NCBI RefSeq assembly: GCF_964204645.1
Contig: NC_134032.1
Coordinates: 6,941,175-7,005,174, forward strand
Length of the DNA: 64,000 bases
Source of the DNA: Tubulanus polymorphus
Taxonomy: Eukaryota > Nemertea > Palaeonemertea > Tubulaniformes > Tubulanidae
Direction of reading: 5' to 3'
Numbering within the stretch: position 1 is the first letter of the stretch; every line of letters starts with the position of its first letter. Shown in pieces: positions 11,481 to 23,480 of the stretch. A program made the translations under genes and the position numbers. The notes under the pieces were generated by a model. The model saw nothing but the letters and a program-made list of their open reading frames with translations. It was not told where the DNA came from and ran no database searches.

Positions 11481-12154
11481 TGTACTTCCACCATGTATTA
11501 CCCTGGAATTCAATGCTGTGTGCAACTATTGACCCATGGGGACTTCAATGTGCCTGGGTGGGGTCCAAACAGGGTATGGTGGTTAAGCTTTTAAAGCACC
11601 CAAACATGCCAAATAGACATATAGTGTACAGGCAGTTCGTCAGTTGCTGCTGGGTGTGTCTAGGAAGGAACATTCGTGTTGTTATCCCATCATGTTCCGT
11701 GTCGTGCACCTGCGTACGCTACCCTCCACGAGGAATAGAAGAACATTTTAATTTTACAGCTTCCTAATTTGAAATAGACAAAAAAAGTTTAAAATCAATA
11801 CAGTTTATTTACAAAATAATACATGCATGATTTGATAATTTGGGTTCTGTTTATATTCTAACAAATTGAAAATTCTTTCAAATATCTCGGTCTATTGTGT
11901 AAGATTTCTGAGAATCGATTCTTTTATTCAAGGCAAATGGTAAATCTTACAAATGAATAGTATGTATATGAAGCCGCACTGGATAATGCAGATATACTCA
12001 TGAATTGATGTGAATGGACGCAGTCAGCCTTAGTTCGCTCTCTAGCAGCCAGTGCACCCTCAAAAGTAGTCAGTACTGCAATCTCTGATAGCAGACGGTT
12101 AGGATTCATCTACCTCAAACAGCCAAAGACACTCCTTTTTACTGCGCATGGATC
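11481..12154. other. No supported gene upstream of the GPCR
   Basis: A plus-strand open frame at 11456-11767 has no domain, starts inside the inverted repeat and is unlikely to be a gene. The AT-rich segment from 11780 to 11930 and the sequence up to 12154 may contain the GPCR promoter or 5' UTR, but no motif is distinctive enough to call. Confidence 0.4.
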
Positions 12155-13108
12155 ATGAATTCAACTCAGATGCAGATCGGTCGAACTTATCTCAGTAACA
12201 TTGTTATCATGTCTGTGGGGAACAGATCTGCAATCTACCGCTCTTTGTCATTAGTCATTCTGCCTGTCTTGTTCCTGTTCGGATTCTTCGGTAATTCATC
12301 AACTTTCCTGATAATGTCAACCTGCAGATTCCGCTCTTTATCCTACGCTAATTATCTTATTGTTTTGTCTATTAGTGATGTTGTGGTCTGCATTAACTTT
12401 GCGTTGATGCCTGTTTTACAGTTTGTTCTCTTGCACATGGAGACAGGTCCAGCATATGTGATGAATTCACTGACCAGTTGTCAAATCTATGAATTTATAA
12501 TGGTACTTTGCGGCTGCAATAGTTCGTGGTTAATCGTTGCTATAACTCTGGAACGTTCGGCAATTGTGCTCTTCCCGTTCAGATCTCGTTTGATATGTAC
12601 ACCGAGATTCGCTAGATTTGTTATATTGATAATAACTGTAGTGAACGCATTGCTTGTATATCTCACACCTACGCTGTCAGCACATTTTCCCAATCAATCT
12701 CTTGGATGTGTCTATGAAATATTGGACCAAATTGCATACATCACCATGATTCTCATCCACATTTACACTATACCCTTAATTTGTATCCTTACAGCGAATT
12801 CTGTTATAATAATAATGATATTCAGAGGTTCAAAAAGTGTCTCCTCTGATCGGAAAACTACGAAATCAAAACGTACCACAATAATGCTTGTAACAGTTTC
12901 ACTCACATTTGCAATGTTTACACTGCCATCCGCTATTACAGCATTTTCAGCAATCTCTCGGGAAGAAAAAGAATTTCTATATGACATTTTCACACTCCTT
13001 CATCTTTGTAACTATGGGGTAAATTTCTACATATATCTTTTACTTGGACAAGAAATTCGTGAATATTTCTATGCAAAAATCTGTTGTAGGAATTCAGTGA
13101 AAAAGTGA
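12155..13108 (+). CDS. Class A GPCR, FMRFamide-receptor-like
   Basis: An intact 317-codon, single-exon seven-helix receptor expected in the plasma membrane. Class A landmarks are present. TM1 has GNSS with Asn47, TM2 has LSISD with Asp75, and Cys109 and Cys185 can form the extracellular disulfide. TM3 ends in ITLERS (ERS in place of DRY), TM6 has FAMFTLPS, and TM7 carries NYGVNFYIY in place of NPxxY. The N-terminus has possible N-glycosylation sites (NST, NRS). The short basic tail ends in a CC pair that could be palmitoylated. The LER and NFYIY variants and short loops fit the large, rapidly expanding invertebrate FMRFamide-receptor-like group. The ligand cannot be inferred. Single-exon structure is usual for these expansions. 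Confidence 0.85.
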   Translation: MNSTQMQIGRTYLSNIVIMSVGNRSAIYRSLSLVILPVLFLFGFFGNSSTFLIMSTCRFRSLSYANYLIVLSISDVVVCINFALMPVLQFVLLHMETGPAYVMNSLTSCQIYEFIMVLCGCNSSWLIVAITLERSAIVLFPFRSRLICTPRFARFVILIITVVNALLVYLTPTLSAHFPNQSLGCVYEILDQIAYITMILIHIYTIPLICILTANSVIIIMIFRGSKSVSSDRKTTKSKRTTIMLVTVSLTFAMFTLPSAITAFSAISREEKEFLYDIFTLLHLCNYGVNFYIYLLLGQEIREYFYAKICCRNSVKK

Positions 13109-13143
13109 ATAGTGATCGTTATCTCATGTTTCATCTGCTGATA

Positions 13144-14045
13144 CAGTGGAACCTCGTTCTAACGAACCGCTGGGGGAAAATAAAAAGTTCGTAATATACG
13201 GTAGTTTGTTAGATCCGTTTAACATCATTTATGAATGAAATGAGAACACCCCCGAATATGATGAGACACAAACCATCTGATTTCACTAGAGTAGGCCTAC
13301 TGTCTAAGTATAAATACTGTCAGCTAATTGCAAATTGACAACTATAAAATAAAATGTAAATGCAAATCATAAATTCAGATATGATCCCCGGTAACTTTGA
13401 GTAGCAAATAGTAATATAATGCATGTGTGTAGGGATAAATTCTATTTCAGAGCTTAGACCATGATTCTTACACCATGATTTCAGAATCTTAGACTACGAT
13501 AACAAGCTAACTGGTCGACTAAAGTGTATCATGCTTTTCGTTTGCGTCCCTACTCGGGAATGCGACGGAACAAGGAAATGCATATTATACAACGCTATAA
13601 CGTCAGAACTATTTCAAAACTTAAGAGCGTTTGGTCCCATTTTCAATTTCTCTGACCTGATCTCAATCAATTTGCAATGCACGTTTGTTGCCATCATTAA
13701 GCGAGTGTGAATATCACTGTATTGGAATTGAATTGTTAACGGCTGAAACAATGAGCGACTACTACAAATTGTAGCAAAACCCTTTAAATCGCTATTCTGT
13801 ATCACTAAGCTAAGATAAATATAGCACCACTGTCCATCGGTTTGAGCCTGATAATAAATAAACAAGTGTGATTGATCGTAATAGGACTCCAAAACTAAGG
13901 TCGTTATAACCGAAAGTTCATTAGAAATGTGGTCGTCGTTTCCGATGAAATTTAACTGTAAATGAGAAGAATTTGGTTAGGGTTTTTTCATTCGTAACAA
14001 GCGATGGTTCGTTAGTTCGGAGGTCGTTAGAAAAAGGTTCCACTG
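13144..14045. mobile_element. pogo/Tigger-like MITE, 902 bp
   Basis: The segment starts CAGTGGAACCTCGTTCTAAC and ends with the reverse complement of a close variant (GAAAAAGGTTCCACTG). Inner arms both carry AACGAACC-like sequence. CAGTGGAACCTC-type ends are typical of Tc1/mariner-superfamily pogo relatives, which insert at TA; a TA precedes the left end but the right flank is TG, so the site has diverged. The interior has no transposase. Confidence 0.65.
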
Positions 14046-14434
14046 TGCTTTAGTTTTATTTTTAGGATCAACTGAGTTGATCCTTATAGAATGGTTCTGC
14101 GAGTAACTTTCTGTTAGCTCTTGATGGCACAAATTGTAACCACTGAATATACATAGCTGTTATTTTGTCATTAGGAGGGAGATAGGTGTTGGAATCAATA
14201 TGGCGATTTCCGTCCATCAGCGCTAAGCTGTTAGGAATAACTGGGAGAAAATGTGCAAAGTTGAATTTGTCCCCATTTTACTAATCGATACTTGGCCTTG
14301 TTTCTTGATGATGATATCATAGGGAAAATCCTTCAGAAGGGTATCACTTGGAAAGCTCTTTAAAAGGGCTTTCCCAGTAACATCATTATCAAGAACCAGC
14401 TTGTGCTTTTAAAATATTTTATAGCCCAATTTCT

Positions 14435-14449
14435 GGGGGGGGGGGGGGG
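14435..14449 (+). repeat. Poly-G run of 15
   Basis: Uninterrupted G15 in otherwise AT-rich DNA. The surrounding 14046-14890 has no supported gene. Confidence 0.8.
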
Positions 14450-14890
14450 TGTTGAATAATGAAATTGTATGATTGTTTGGCATTTCAAACCACTTCCCAA
14501 GTGGGCGTGGTTGCATTCCCTTTCCAACAACTCTGGAAAATGTTGGGGAAGTAGAAATTCAGCACCGTTGGATATGGAATTAAGTTGCATGTGAACAAAA
14601 AAAGAAAAAATGTGTAGAAAATTTCTATTTATTATCATTGACATAGATTATCAATATATGAGATTTTGTTCCAATATTTAATGTTATTGTAGCAATCAGT
14701 GGTAAGAATGTCAAATAAGAAAAGAAGGGGGAACGATCAAAGTAAGTGCAGATTATTGATTTAGAGTTATGATCCATGTAGACCTTTACTACATGTTCCA
14801 GTGTACATTTATATGTGTTTAATGGGCTTAAAATTATAACCCTGTTGAACAGATGGATCTATGTAGGATTTAAATATTCCTTTTTAGGGG

Positions 14891-15090
14891 TCCAAACTTG
14901 AAGTGCAAGTTATGTTTGTTTACATCGCATTCGAAGTCTGGCATGATAGACCATCAAGTAGATAAGCATTTGAATGAATATATGGAAGAGATCGAAAATG
15001 ATAGGTCAGTGAAATTTTGCAATATCGTTCTTAACTCTTCAATTGATTTAACCTCATTAATCCTACATGCAAAATGTAAAGTTTTTCACA
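14891..15090 (+). CDS. Possible exon with one C2H2-like finger
   Basis: After an acceptor-like TTTTTAG the frame reads CKLCLFTSHSKSGMIDHQ and continues to VDKH, a C2H2-type spacing. A second Cys/His pair is not complete. The frame then runs into a tRNA-derived SINE at about 15093. There is no matching upstream exon in phase, so this is a weak, isolated call. Confidence 0.3.
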
Positions 15091-15100
15091 TCCTCCCTCT

Positions 15101-15155
15101 GCAGGGACTCGAACCTGATGGCACCGCTACACTCAGCCACGGCACGAACCCCTGC
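15101..15155 (-). repeat. tRNA-derived SINE head (A and B boxes)
   Basis: On the minus strand the segment runs from GCAGGG to CCCTGC. It holds a clear A box (GTGGCTGAGTGTAGCGG, 15124-15140) and a B box (GGTTCGAGTCC, 15105-15115), the internal promoter of RNA polymerase III genes. Anticodon-arm structure is not intact, so this is a SINE or tRNA-like repeat rather than a functional tRNA. Confidence 0.65.
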
Positions 15156-15357
15156 ATCAGTAGACCGGGTGCGCAGGTACACGCGCAGCTTTCCGAACGA
15201 AAACTGGCGGCACCAATCAGATTGCTCGTTGTATAAACGTTGAGGCAAATTTCAAGGAAGAACTATAAATGGGAAAACCCGGGCTAAAATAAAACGGGAT
15301 ATCTGATTGGCTAAAAATCACATCATCTGAACTGCGCATGCGCACACGGTCGATTAT

Positions 15358-15421
15358 GGCAGGGTTTCGTGCCGTGGCAATCTCGATGCCATCAGGTTCG
15401 AATCCCTGCCGGGGGAGGATG
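15358..15421 (+). repeat. Second tRNA-derived SINE head, inverted copy
   Basis: Same family as the minus-strand copy 200 bases upstream. The B box GGTTCGAATCC is at 15395-15405, while the A box is degraded by a small deletion. A (TA)n tract follows. Confidence 0.65.
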
Positions 15422-15429
15422 AGTTTTTC

Positions 15430-15433
<4 letters not shown>

Positions 15434-15518
<85 letters not shown>

Positions 15519-15541
15519 CCTATATATATATATATATATAT
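15434..15541. repeat. (TA)n microsatellite
   Basis: About 108 bp of alternating TA with a GGCC interruption near 15517. It gives spurious Tyr-Ile ORFs on both strands. Confidence 0.95.
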
Positions 15542-16737
15542 CCACCCTATTTTTGGGGCAGAGCTATGTAAGTCGGCTATTGTTATAACAAGAAAATTAA
15601 CTTTAATAAATTATTTGACGCCTGCGAAAAAATGTAGAATTTCTGGTATATGCTAATGTGGAATTGCAAATTTGAAATCGAAGTTTTACGAAATTTCGGG
15701 AATTATGAGATTTGGCGATTGGGTAGATGATACAGTCTTCGACTGGTCTAATCAAAAAAAAATTGTCAACTTGTGACTTCGATTCACTTTTGCCTCTAAG
15801 CTGGTCTGCAACTTCATTGGCTCCATGGTTGAAGAAAGAGCTCTTCTGATGTCTGCTTCATCATGACTTTGAGCATATCGTGTAGCCAGCCAGCCCGGTC
15901 CTGGGGCCCGGTCTGGCTGTCACTTGATATCATAGACTTGAGTCTGGGTTGAAGAAGACATTGTCATTTAAATAACTTTTTCATGTTATTCTGTATGAAT
16001 TACCCGTGTGTCTTGTATTTTCTTATTTTAAAATTTGTAAATGTATTGATTTTTTGAATTTTATCACGGAATTTCAATGTAATAAGGATCAATAAAGTAT
16101 TGAATTGAATTGTCACCTTATACACATGCCATCAGTGGACGCGGAGCCGTATATGACAGCTATGCTATTGTAAATTGCTAATCTCAGGAAACCTGCAATA
16201 ACCCTAATATCGAACATACTTTCTAAAACATTTGAATATTGAAATTATATGTTTACACGTTTTTATATAGACCGCTTGTAGCCGCCGATGAAATTCACGC
16301 CGGCCCTACTCAGATCGTAGATAGCTTCGTCATTCCACTAGCAACCCCATGTCAGGGTCTGACTTTTATATCAGACTTCCAAATCGTGTATACATCCGCC
16401 ATTTAACCGAATAATCCGATTTACTTATCATTTCTATTTATCCCTGCCGCTCCTGGTATAATCATACATCCTTTACTATTACAATACGTCTTCTCATGAT
16501 ATTCGATGCGATATAACATTTCGACGTTCAAATATAGGTCATTATATAATCCCAGGGAGCCATTCTACATCTTTATCAATAATATTTTGCCAAATAGCTT
16601 GTATGTGTACACATAAACCTTTGACGTTTTGCACATCGATTTACGGTTGTCGTTTGTAAAACTGACGCTGAATGGTTATCATTGTTTAGGTTTCATAATG
16701 GTAACGTTTTATAAGGCGTCAAAAAATTGGATATTGC
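15542..16737. other. No supported gene
   Basis: AT-rich sequence. A run near 16085-16110 (AATAAAGTATTGAATTGAAT) resembles the simple 3' tail of a non-LTR retroelement, but no coding remnant is recognised. Confidence 0.35.
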
Positions 16738-16818
16738 AGTGAAGCTGATACATCCCCCAGTAAAAACTCGCCAGAATACATTGATATCTCGACATCTGAT
16801 GAAGAAGATTTATCAAGG
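16738..16818 (+). CDS. Possible 27-codon acidic exon
   Basis: An open segment encoding Ser/Asp/Glu-rich sequence (ending ISTSDEEDLS) lies between an acceptor-like ATATTGCAG and a donor-like AAG followed by GTAGGT. No neighbouring exon or domain was found. Splice-site spacing is the only support. Confidence 0.25.
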
Positions 16819-16904
16819 TAGGTTTCAACTTGTATATGAAAAAACTACTTTCATTCTTAGGTCTTAGGTAATTTGCTGCACTATTAGAAATTTATTATAA
16901 TTAG

Positions 16905-17030
16905 GGTTTTCTGTTATTTCACAGAAAACCCTATTGATATCCGCGTGATTATTATTAGGGTTTTCTGTTACATCACAGAAAACCCTATTGAGATTCGCGT
17001 GTTTCTTATTATTATTATTATTATTATTTT
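16905..17030. repeat. Two tandem AGGGTTTTCTGT palindromes
   Basis: Two nearby hairpins each consist of TTAGGGTTTTCTGT, a short loop, and ACAGAAAACCCTA, followed by ATTGATATCCGCGTG or ATTGAGATTCGCGTG and a TTA run. They lie at the left edge of the composite repeat and may be transposon ends. Confidence 0.5.
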
Positions 17031-18334
17031 TTTCCACACATTTTTTGTCAAAAGTACATAGGCTTTTTTACATTACCGCTGTTGGCGATACAATTCGTCT
17101 GATATCATTCAGCTCAGTTCGATCTACAAATACTCCGTGCGAATTTTGAAGAATCAACGTTACAAAAGCACTGTCGGGCCGTAAACATCGAAAATTGAGC
17201 CCCATTCAAAGAGCCGACATGTTTTTCTAAGTCGTCTTTCCGAAATCTACCGCACGTTTCTGGTCACATCGATTATCAATTCAAGCATAAATGAACAAAT
17301 TTATTACCCAAAGATTGCACATTCTGTCGCGGTTTTTAAAAACTAATTTTAACAATAACCCATTTTCCTCATCAAATTATAATACCAATACACAGGAAAT
17401 TTACTACTTCAGATTTTAAAAGCACTGTCGAGCCGTAAACATCGACGAATCGACGTGTGTCACTACATCGTCGTTCCGGGAATCAGCTGCGAGTTTCTCC
17501 TCATTCTGAGAATCAAATCAAGTACAAATTAATTTATTACTACCAGTGATTTGGCTGCGGGCGTCAAGCAGTTAATTTAGCAATACCTATTTTTCTTTAC
17601 CAAATTTACCGTGTTTTTACTAAGATAAATCATAAGTGTACCGGGGAGTCGTAAGCCTAAACTAAACACGCCGAAGAGATATAGCGGAGAAAAGCTGTTA
17701 TGTCGACGAGGTATCAAAATAAAAGAATATATTACTTTATTCGGCCGCGGGCTTCAACCATTTATCAATACTCTATATTTCCTGCAGTACATACCGATCA
17801 TTGTCAAATCCACAAGGTATTTACTAAATACAAGTATATAACACACTCCTATCCGTATGCTGGACTCACACTTGACATTCGGAGTAAGCGTTCGCTGTGG
17901 GGGAAAGGGATCGTTCGCTGTGTCGCTTGAAGTGTTTATCGAGTTCGACGCGGCTTTAGGCCTACCGGTACTGAGCTTTACTCAAACAAACAAACACAGT
18001 ATAATTGTTGCGTTTATTAACGGACTCATTGGATTGAACTTCAAAACAAAATTTACGATATTTAGGTGAGTTGTTATTCAATAGGCCTACGACCAATCTG
18101 TCCGGATGTTAGGCCTACGCATATACATAGGCCTACATAGGCTAGTAGCCTCTAGTAGGTTAAGTGTTGGCTGTGGGGGAAAGGAGATCGTTCGCTGTGT
18201 CGCTTGAAGTGTTTATCGAGTTTTACGCGACCTTAAGGCTTTAGTATGGTGGCTGATAAGATAAAAAAACACGAATATGCAAATGAGGGCGACATAACGA
18301 CAAAACGACAAAACTAAAATAACGCGAGAAAACA
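17031..18334 (+). repeat. Composite repeat, unit U copy 1
   Basis: This roughly 1.3-kb segment starts with ATTATTTTTTTCCACACATT. It recurs at 21200-22515 and, more diverged, at 39565-40600. All three copies lead directly into a 31-bp minisatellite array, through GGGCGACAT and CGACAAAACTAAAATAACGCG. Internal landmarks are a TATGTCGACGAGGTATCAAA stretch and repeated AGGCCTACG. No protein domain is seen; short open frames are not conserved between copies. Confidence 0.8.
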
Positions 18335-19636
18335 ATGATTTTGATTTTGTCGCCCGTGACAATTCATTATTTTGGTTTTGTCACACGCGACAATTCAATA
18401 TTTTGGTTTTATCGCCCGCGACAATTCATTATTTTGGTTTTATCCCTTGCAACAATTCATTATTTTGGTTTTGTCGACCGCGAAAATTCAATATTTTGGT
18501 TTTATCGCCCACGACAATTCACTACTTTGGTTTTATCGCCAGCGACAATTCATGGTTTTGGTTTTGTCGCCCGCGACAATTCTTCTTTTTGGTTTTATCG
18601 CCCGCGACAATTCATTATTTTGGTTTTGTCGCCCCGACAATTCTTTTTTTGGTTTTGTCGCCCGCGACAATTCATTATTTTGGTTTTATCGCCCGCGACA
18701 ATTCAATATTTTGGTTTTATAGCCCGCTATAATTCATTATTTTGGTTTTATTGCCCGCGACAATTCATTATTTTGGTTTTGTCGACCGCGACAATTCTTC
18801 TTTTTGGTTTTGTCGCCCGCGACAATTCATTATTTTGGTTTTGTCGTCTGCGACAATTCACCATTTTGGTTTTGTCACCCGCGACAATTCATTATTTTGG
18901 TTTTGTCGCCTGCGACAATTCATTACTTTGGTTTTATCTCCAGCGACAATTCATTATTTTGGTTTCGTCACCCGCGACAATTCTTCTTTTTGGTTTTGTC
19001 GCCCGCGACAATTCATTATTTTGGTTTTATATTTTGTTTTAGTCGCCCGCGACAATTTTTTTTTGTGGTTTTGTCGCCCGCGACAATTCATTATTTTGGT
19101 TTAATCGCCCGCGACAATTCAATATTTTGGTTTTATCGCCCGCGATAATTCATTATTTTGGTTTTATTGCCCGCGACAATTCATTATTTTGGTTTTGTCG
19201 CCCGAGACAATTCATCATTTTGGTTTTGTCGCCTGGACAATTCACCATTTTGGTTTTGTCACCCGCGACAATTCATTATTTTTGTTTTGTTGCCCCCACA
19301 ATTCTTTTTTTGGTTTTGTTGCCCACGACAATTCATTAGTTTGGTTTTGTCGCCCGCGACAATTCATTACTTTGGTTTTATCTCCAGCGACAATTCATTA
19401 TTTTGGTTTTGTCGCCCGCGACAATTTTTTTTTTTGGTTTTGTCGCCCGCGACAATTCATTATTTTGGTTTTATCTCCCGCGACAATTCAATATTTTGGT
19501 TTTATAGCCCGCGATAATTCATTATTTTGGTTTTATTGCCCGCGACAATTTATTACTTTGGTTTTGTCGCACGAGACAATTCATTATTTTGGTTTTATCG
19601 CCCGCGACAATTCATTATTTTGGTTTTGTCGCCCGA
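18335..19636 (+). repeat. 31-bp minisatellite array A, about 42 copies
   Basis: Tandem copies of a 31-bp unit contain TTTTGGTTTTGTCGCCCGCG followed by ACAATTCATTA. Each unit has a small hairpin (TTGTCG, CCCG loop, CGACAA). The consensus has no stop codon in the three plus frames, and 31 is not divisible by three, so one 93-bp cycle gives the same 31-residue repeat in every frame. The many overlapping ORFs (up to 235 codons here) are therefore a by-product. Confidence 0.95.
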
Positions 19637-20635
19637 AGAAAATTTTGAAGACGCTTTGATCAATTACCTTGATCTTTCGTTTATATTTGAATCTACCAAA
19701 GGCCCATCAGCATAAGAAAATTGGGTCGATCTGACTCAAGATGGCCGTCCTATGACCTTTTTAGTGCCCAAAAATGTCAATTTTGGCCAGAATTCTAGGT
19801 CCTGTAGCTTCCTACTGGTTTGCCATTTCTCATTGCAATTGCTGATGGATATTCTTTAGAGAAGGATGTTTTATACCTGGGACAGGTATTTTTGATCAGC
19901 CAATTATGACGCAATTGGCGGCCATCTTGGTGTCATCAGTACTCATTCGTAGGTGGGAAAAAGTTTTTCCACAATTAATTGATACCTAAGCATATTGTGT
20001 TACTATATTCAATTGGAAAGTTGTAGCCCATAACGTGTTCTATGATTTTGGTGAGTTTCAAGGTCATTGGTTTTTGTATGTGGCCATCAGGGGGCGTTGA
20101 ATAATACAATAACTTAGTATCGCTATATTATATTTGTACCAAGGCATATTTTGTTACCATGATCAATGGCAAAGTTGTAGTTCATGACATCGTCTATGAT
20201 TGTGGTGAGTTTTTAAGGACATAAGTTATTCCATATAGTCACCAGGGGGTGCTGAATAGTAGAATGGCTTAGTATTTCCTTATTAGATTGGTACCTAGGC
20301 ATATTTTGTTACTATGATCAATTGCAAAGTTGTATTTCATGACATGTACTACGATTGTGGTGAGTTTTAAGGTCATTGGGTTTTGCATATGGTCACCAGG
20401 GGGCGTTGAATAGTAGAATAACTTAGTATTTCCATATTAAATTGGTAACGAGGCATATTTTGTTATCACAATCAATTACAAAATCATAGCTGCTCACATG
20501 TCCTATGATTGTGGTGGGTTTCAAGGTCATTGGTTTTTGTATATGGTCACTAGAGGGCGTTATGTACTGAAATTGTTAGATTGTTGAGCATTTGAAACCA
20601 CTGCCCAAGTGAGCATGGTGTCCCTGGACCCCTAG
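19637..20635 (+). repeat. 155-bp repeat block (5'-truncated copy)
   Basis: Sequence matching 44858-45850. It contains four imperfect tandem units of about 155 bp, recognised by GGCATATTTTGTTAC and by GTCACCAGGGGGCGTTGAAT, at about 19981, 20135, 20292 and 20447. It lies between two 31-bp arrays, so it looks like an insertion into the minisatellite. No coding potential. Confidence 0.8.
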
Positions 20636-20850
20636 TTTGGTTTTGTCGCCCGCGACAATTCGTTATTTTGGCTTTGTCGCACGCAACAATTCAATAGTTT
20701 TTTTTTGTCGTCCGCGACAATTCATTATTTTGGTTTTATCGGCCGCGCATATTCATTATTTTTATTTTTTTGCCCGTGACAATTCAATATTTTGGTTTTG
20801 TCACCCGCGACAATTCATAATGTTGGTTTTGTCGCCCGTGGTTTTGTCGG
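20636..20850 (+). repeat. 31-bp minisatellite array B, about 7 copies
   Basis: Short continuation of the 31-bp array after the 155-bp block, with more diverged units. It runs into the LINE fragment. Confidence 0.9.
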
Positions 20851-21195
20851 AACAGTGTGTTAAGGTTGTTTTGGAAATTTACTCGGTCTGGTATATTTTG
20901 GATTACTGTGTATGTCATTTGTGAGGACATTAAACAGAAGACGACTTAGGATACTACCTTGCGTGACTCCACTAGTTAGACCGTCTCACTCCAAGATGAG
21001 GCGTTCCGTTGATTTCGGTTACAAGTTTCCGTTCAGAGATAACTGCTGTGCCATTTGGGCGACCTATCATTGATACTGTTTCCTAATAGCCTGTTCAGTA
21101 ATGGCTGATGTTGAGCCTTATCAAATGCTTTGTTGAAATCCACCGTTGAACAGGATTCTAAGACTGTGCAGAAAAAACCCTTTATCGCTGCTTTG
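20851..21195 (-). pseudogene. LINE reverse transcriptase fragment
   Basis: The minus strand encodes a piece of a non-LTR reverse transcriptase. It has VDFNKAFDKAQH (the DFxKAFD block) and, after stops and frame changes, SGVTQGSILSRLLFNVLTND, matching the GVPQGSxLGPLLF block of RVT_1. The catalytic FADD box is missing. The same fragment occurs at 46140-46480 and, split by Polinton element 1, at 25390-25455 plus 39277-39560. It is a decayed piece amplified as part of the composite repeat. Confidence 0.75.
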
Positions 21196-22519
21196 CAGCT
21201 ATATTTATTATTATTATTATTTTTTTCCACACATTTTTTGTCAAAAGTACATAGGCTTTTTTACCTTACCGCTGTTGCCGATACAATCCGTCTGATATCA
21301 TTCAGCTCAGTTCGATCTACAAATACTCCGTGCGAATTTTGAAGAATCAACGTTACAAAAGCAATGTCGGGCCGTAAACATCGAAAATTGAGCCCCATTC
21401 AAAGAGCCGACATGTTTTTCTAAGTCGTCTTTCCGAAATCTACCGCACGTTTCTTGTCACATCGATTATCAATTCAAGCATAAATTAACAAATCTATTAC
21501 CGAAAGATTGCACATTCTGTCGCGGTTTTTAAAAACTAATTTTAACAGTAACCCATTTTCCTCATGAAATTATATTACTGATACACAGGAAATTTACTAC
21601 TTTAGATTTTAAAAGCAGTGTCGAGGCTAAACATCGACAAATCGACGTGTGTCACTACATCGTCGTTCCGTGGCTGAGAATCAAATCGAGTACAAATTAA
21701 TTTATTACTACCAGTGATTTGGCTGCGGACGTTGAGCAGTTAATTTAGCAATACCTATTTTTCTTTACCAAAATTAACCGTGTATTTACTAAGATAAATC
21801 ATGAGTGTACCGGGGAGTCGTAGGCCTAAACGAAACACGCCGAAGAGATATAGCGGAGAAAAGCTGTTATGTCGACGAGGTATCAAAATAAAATAATATA
21901 TTACTTTATTCGGCCGCGGGCTTCAACCTCTATATCAATACCATCAATACTCTATATTTCCTACAGTACATACCGATCATTGTCAAATGCACAAGGTATT
22001 TACTAAATACAAGTATATAACACACTCCTTTCCGTATGCTGGAGTCACACTTGAAATTTGGAGTAAGCGTTCGCTGTGGGGGAAAGGAGATCGTTCGCTT
22101 TGTCGCTTGAAGTGTTTATCGAGTTTGACGCGGCTTTAGGCCTACCGGTACTGAGCTTTACTGTCTCAAACAAACACAGTATAATTGTTGCGTTTATTAA
22201 CGGACTCATTGGATTGAACTTCAAAACAAAATTTACGATATTTAGGTGGGTTGTTATTCAATAGGCCTACGACCAATCTGTCCGAATGTTAGGCCTACGC
22301 ATATACATAGGCTTACATAGGCTAGTAGCCTCTACTAGGTTAAGCGTTCGCTGTGGGGGAAAGGAGATCGTTCGATGTGTCGCTTGAAATGTGTATCGAG
22401 TTTTACGCGACCTTAAGGCTTTAGTATGGTGGCTGATAAGGGCCATGCGTAAAAAAAACACGTATATGCAAATGAGGGCGACATTATGACAAAATGACAA
22501 AACTAAAATAACGCGACAA
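21196..22519 (+). repeat. Composite repeat, unit U copy 2
   Basis: Closely matches 17031-18334, with small indels (for example TATTACTGATACAC versus TAATACCAATACAC). It is joined on its left to the LINE fragment and on its right to a 31-bp array. Confidence 0.8.
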
Positions 22520-23480
22520 AACAATAATTTTGGTTTTGTCGCCCGCGACAATTCATTATTCTGGTTTTATCGCCCGCGACAATTTATTATTTCGGTTTTA
22601 TCACCCGCGACAATTCATTAATTTGGTTTTAGTCACCCGCGACAAATCAATATTTTGGTTTTGTCGCCCACGACAATTCAATATTTTGGTTTTATCGCCC
22701 GCGACAATTCATTATTTTGGTTTTATCGCCCGCGACAATTCATTATTTTGGTGTTGTCGCACGCGACAATTCATTATTTTGGTTTTATCGCCCGCGACAG
22801 TTTATTTTTTTTTGTCGCGGTTTTATGGCCTGCGACAATTCAATATTTTGGTTTTATCGCCCACGACAATTCATTATTTTGGTTTTATCGGCCGCGACAA
22901 TTCATTAGTTTGGTTTTGTCGCCCGCGACAATTCAATATTTTGGTTTTGTCCCACACGACAATTCATTATTTTGGTTTTATCGCCTGTGACAGTTCAATA
23001 TTTTGGTTTTGTCGCCCGCGACAATTCATTATTTTGGTTATATCGCCCGCGACAATTCATTATTTTGGTTTTGTCGCACGCGACAATTCATTATTTTTGT
23101 TTTATCGCCCGCGACACTTCAATATTTTGGTTTTATCACCTGCGACAATTCAATATTTTGGTTTTATCGCCAGCGACAATTCATTATTTTTGTTTTATCG
23201 CCCGCGACAATTCATTATTTTGGTTTTATTGCCAGCGACAACTCATTAGTTTGGTTTTGTCGCCCGCGACAATTCAATATTTTGGTTTTGTCCCACGCGA
23301 CAATTCAATATTTTGGTTTTATCGCCCGCGACAATTCATTAGTTTGGTTTTGTCGCCCGCGACAATTCAATATTTTGGTTATGTCGCCCGCGACAATTCA
23401 ATATTTTGGTTTTATCGCCCGCGACAATTCAATATTTTGGTTTTATCGCCCGCGACAATTATTTTTTGGTTTTGTCGCCC
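22520..23480 (+). repeat. 31-bp minisatellite array C, about 31 copies
   Basis: Same 31-bp family. The units here often alternate between TTCATTATTTTGG and TTCAATATTTTGG, suggesting local two-unit amplification. Confidence 0.95.

Noticed and set aside
11456-11767. 103-codon plus-strand ORF upstream of the GPCR
   Set aside because: It starts within the inverted repeat, is unusual in composition without a domain, and no splice or promoter signals support it.
15434-15541. Telomere or centromere signal
   Set aside because: Only a TA dinucleotide tract; no telomeric repeat arrays were found in the window. The TTAGGG near 16905 is a single motif inside a hairpin.
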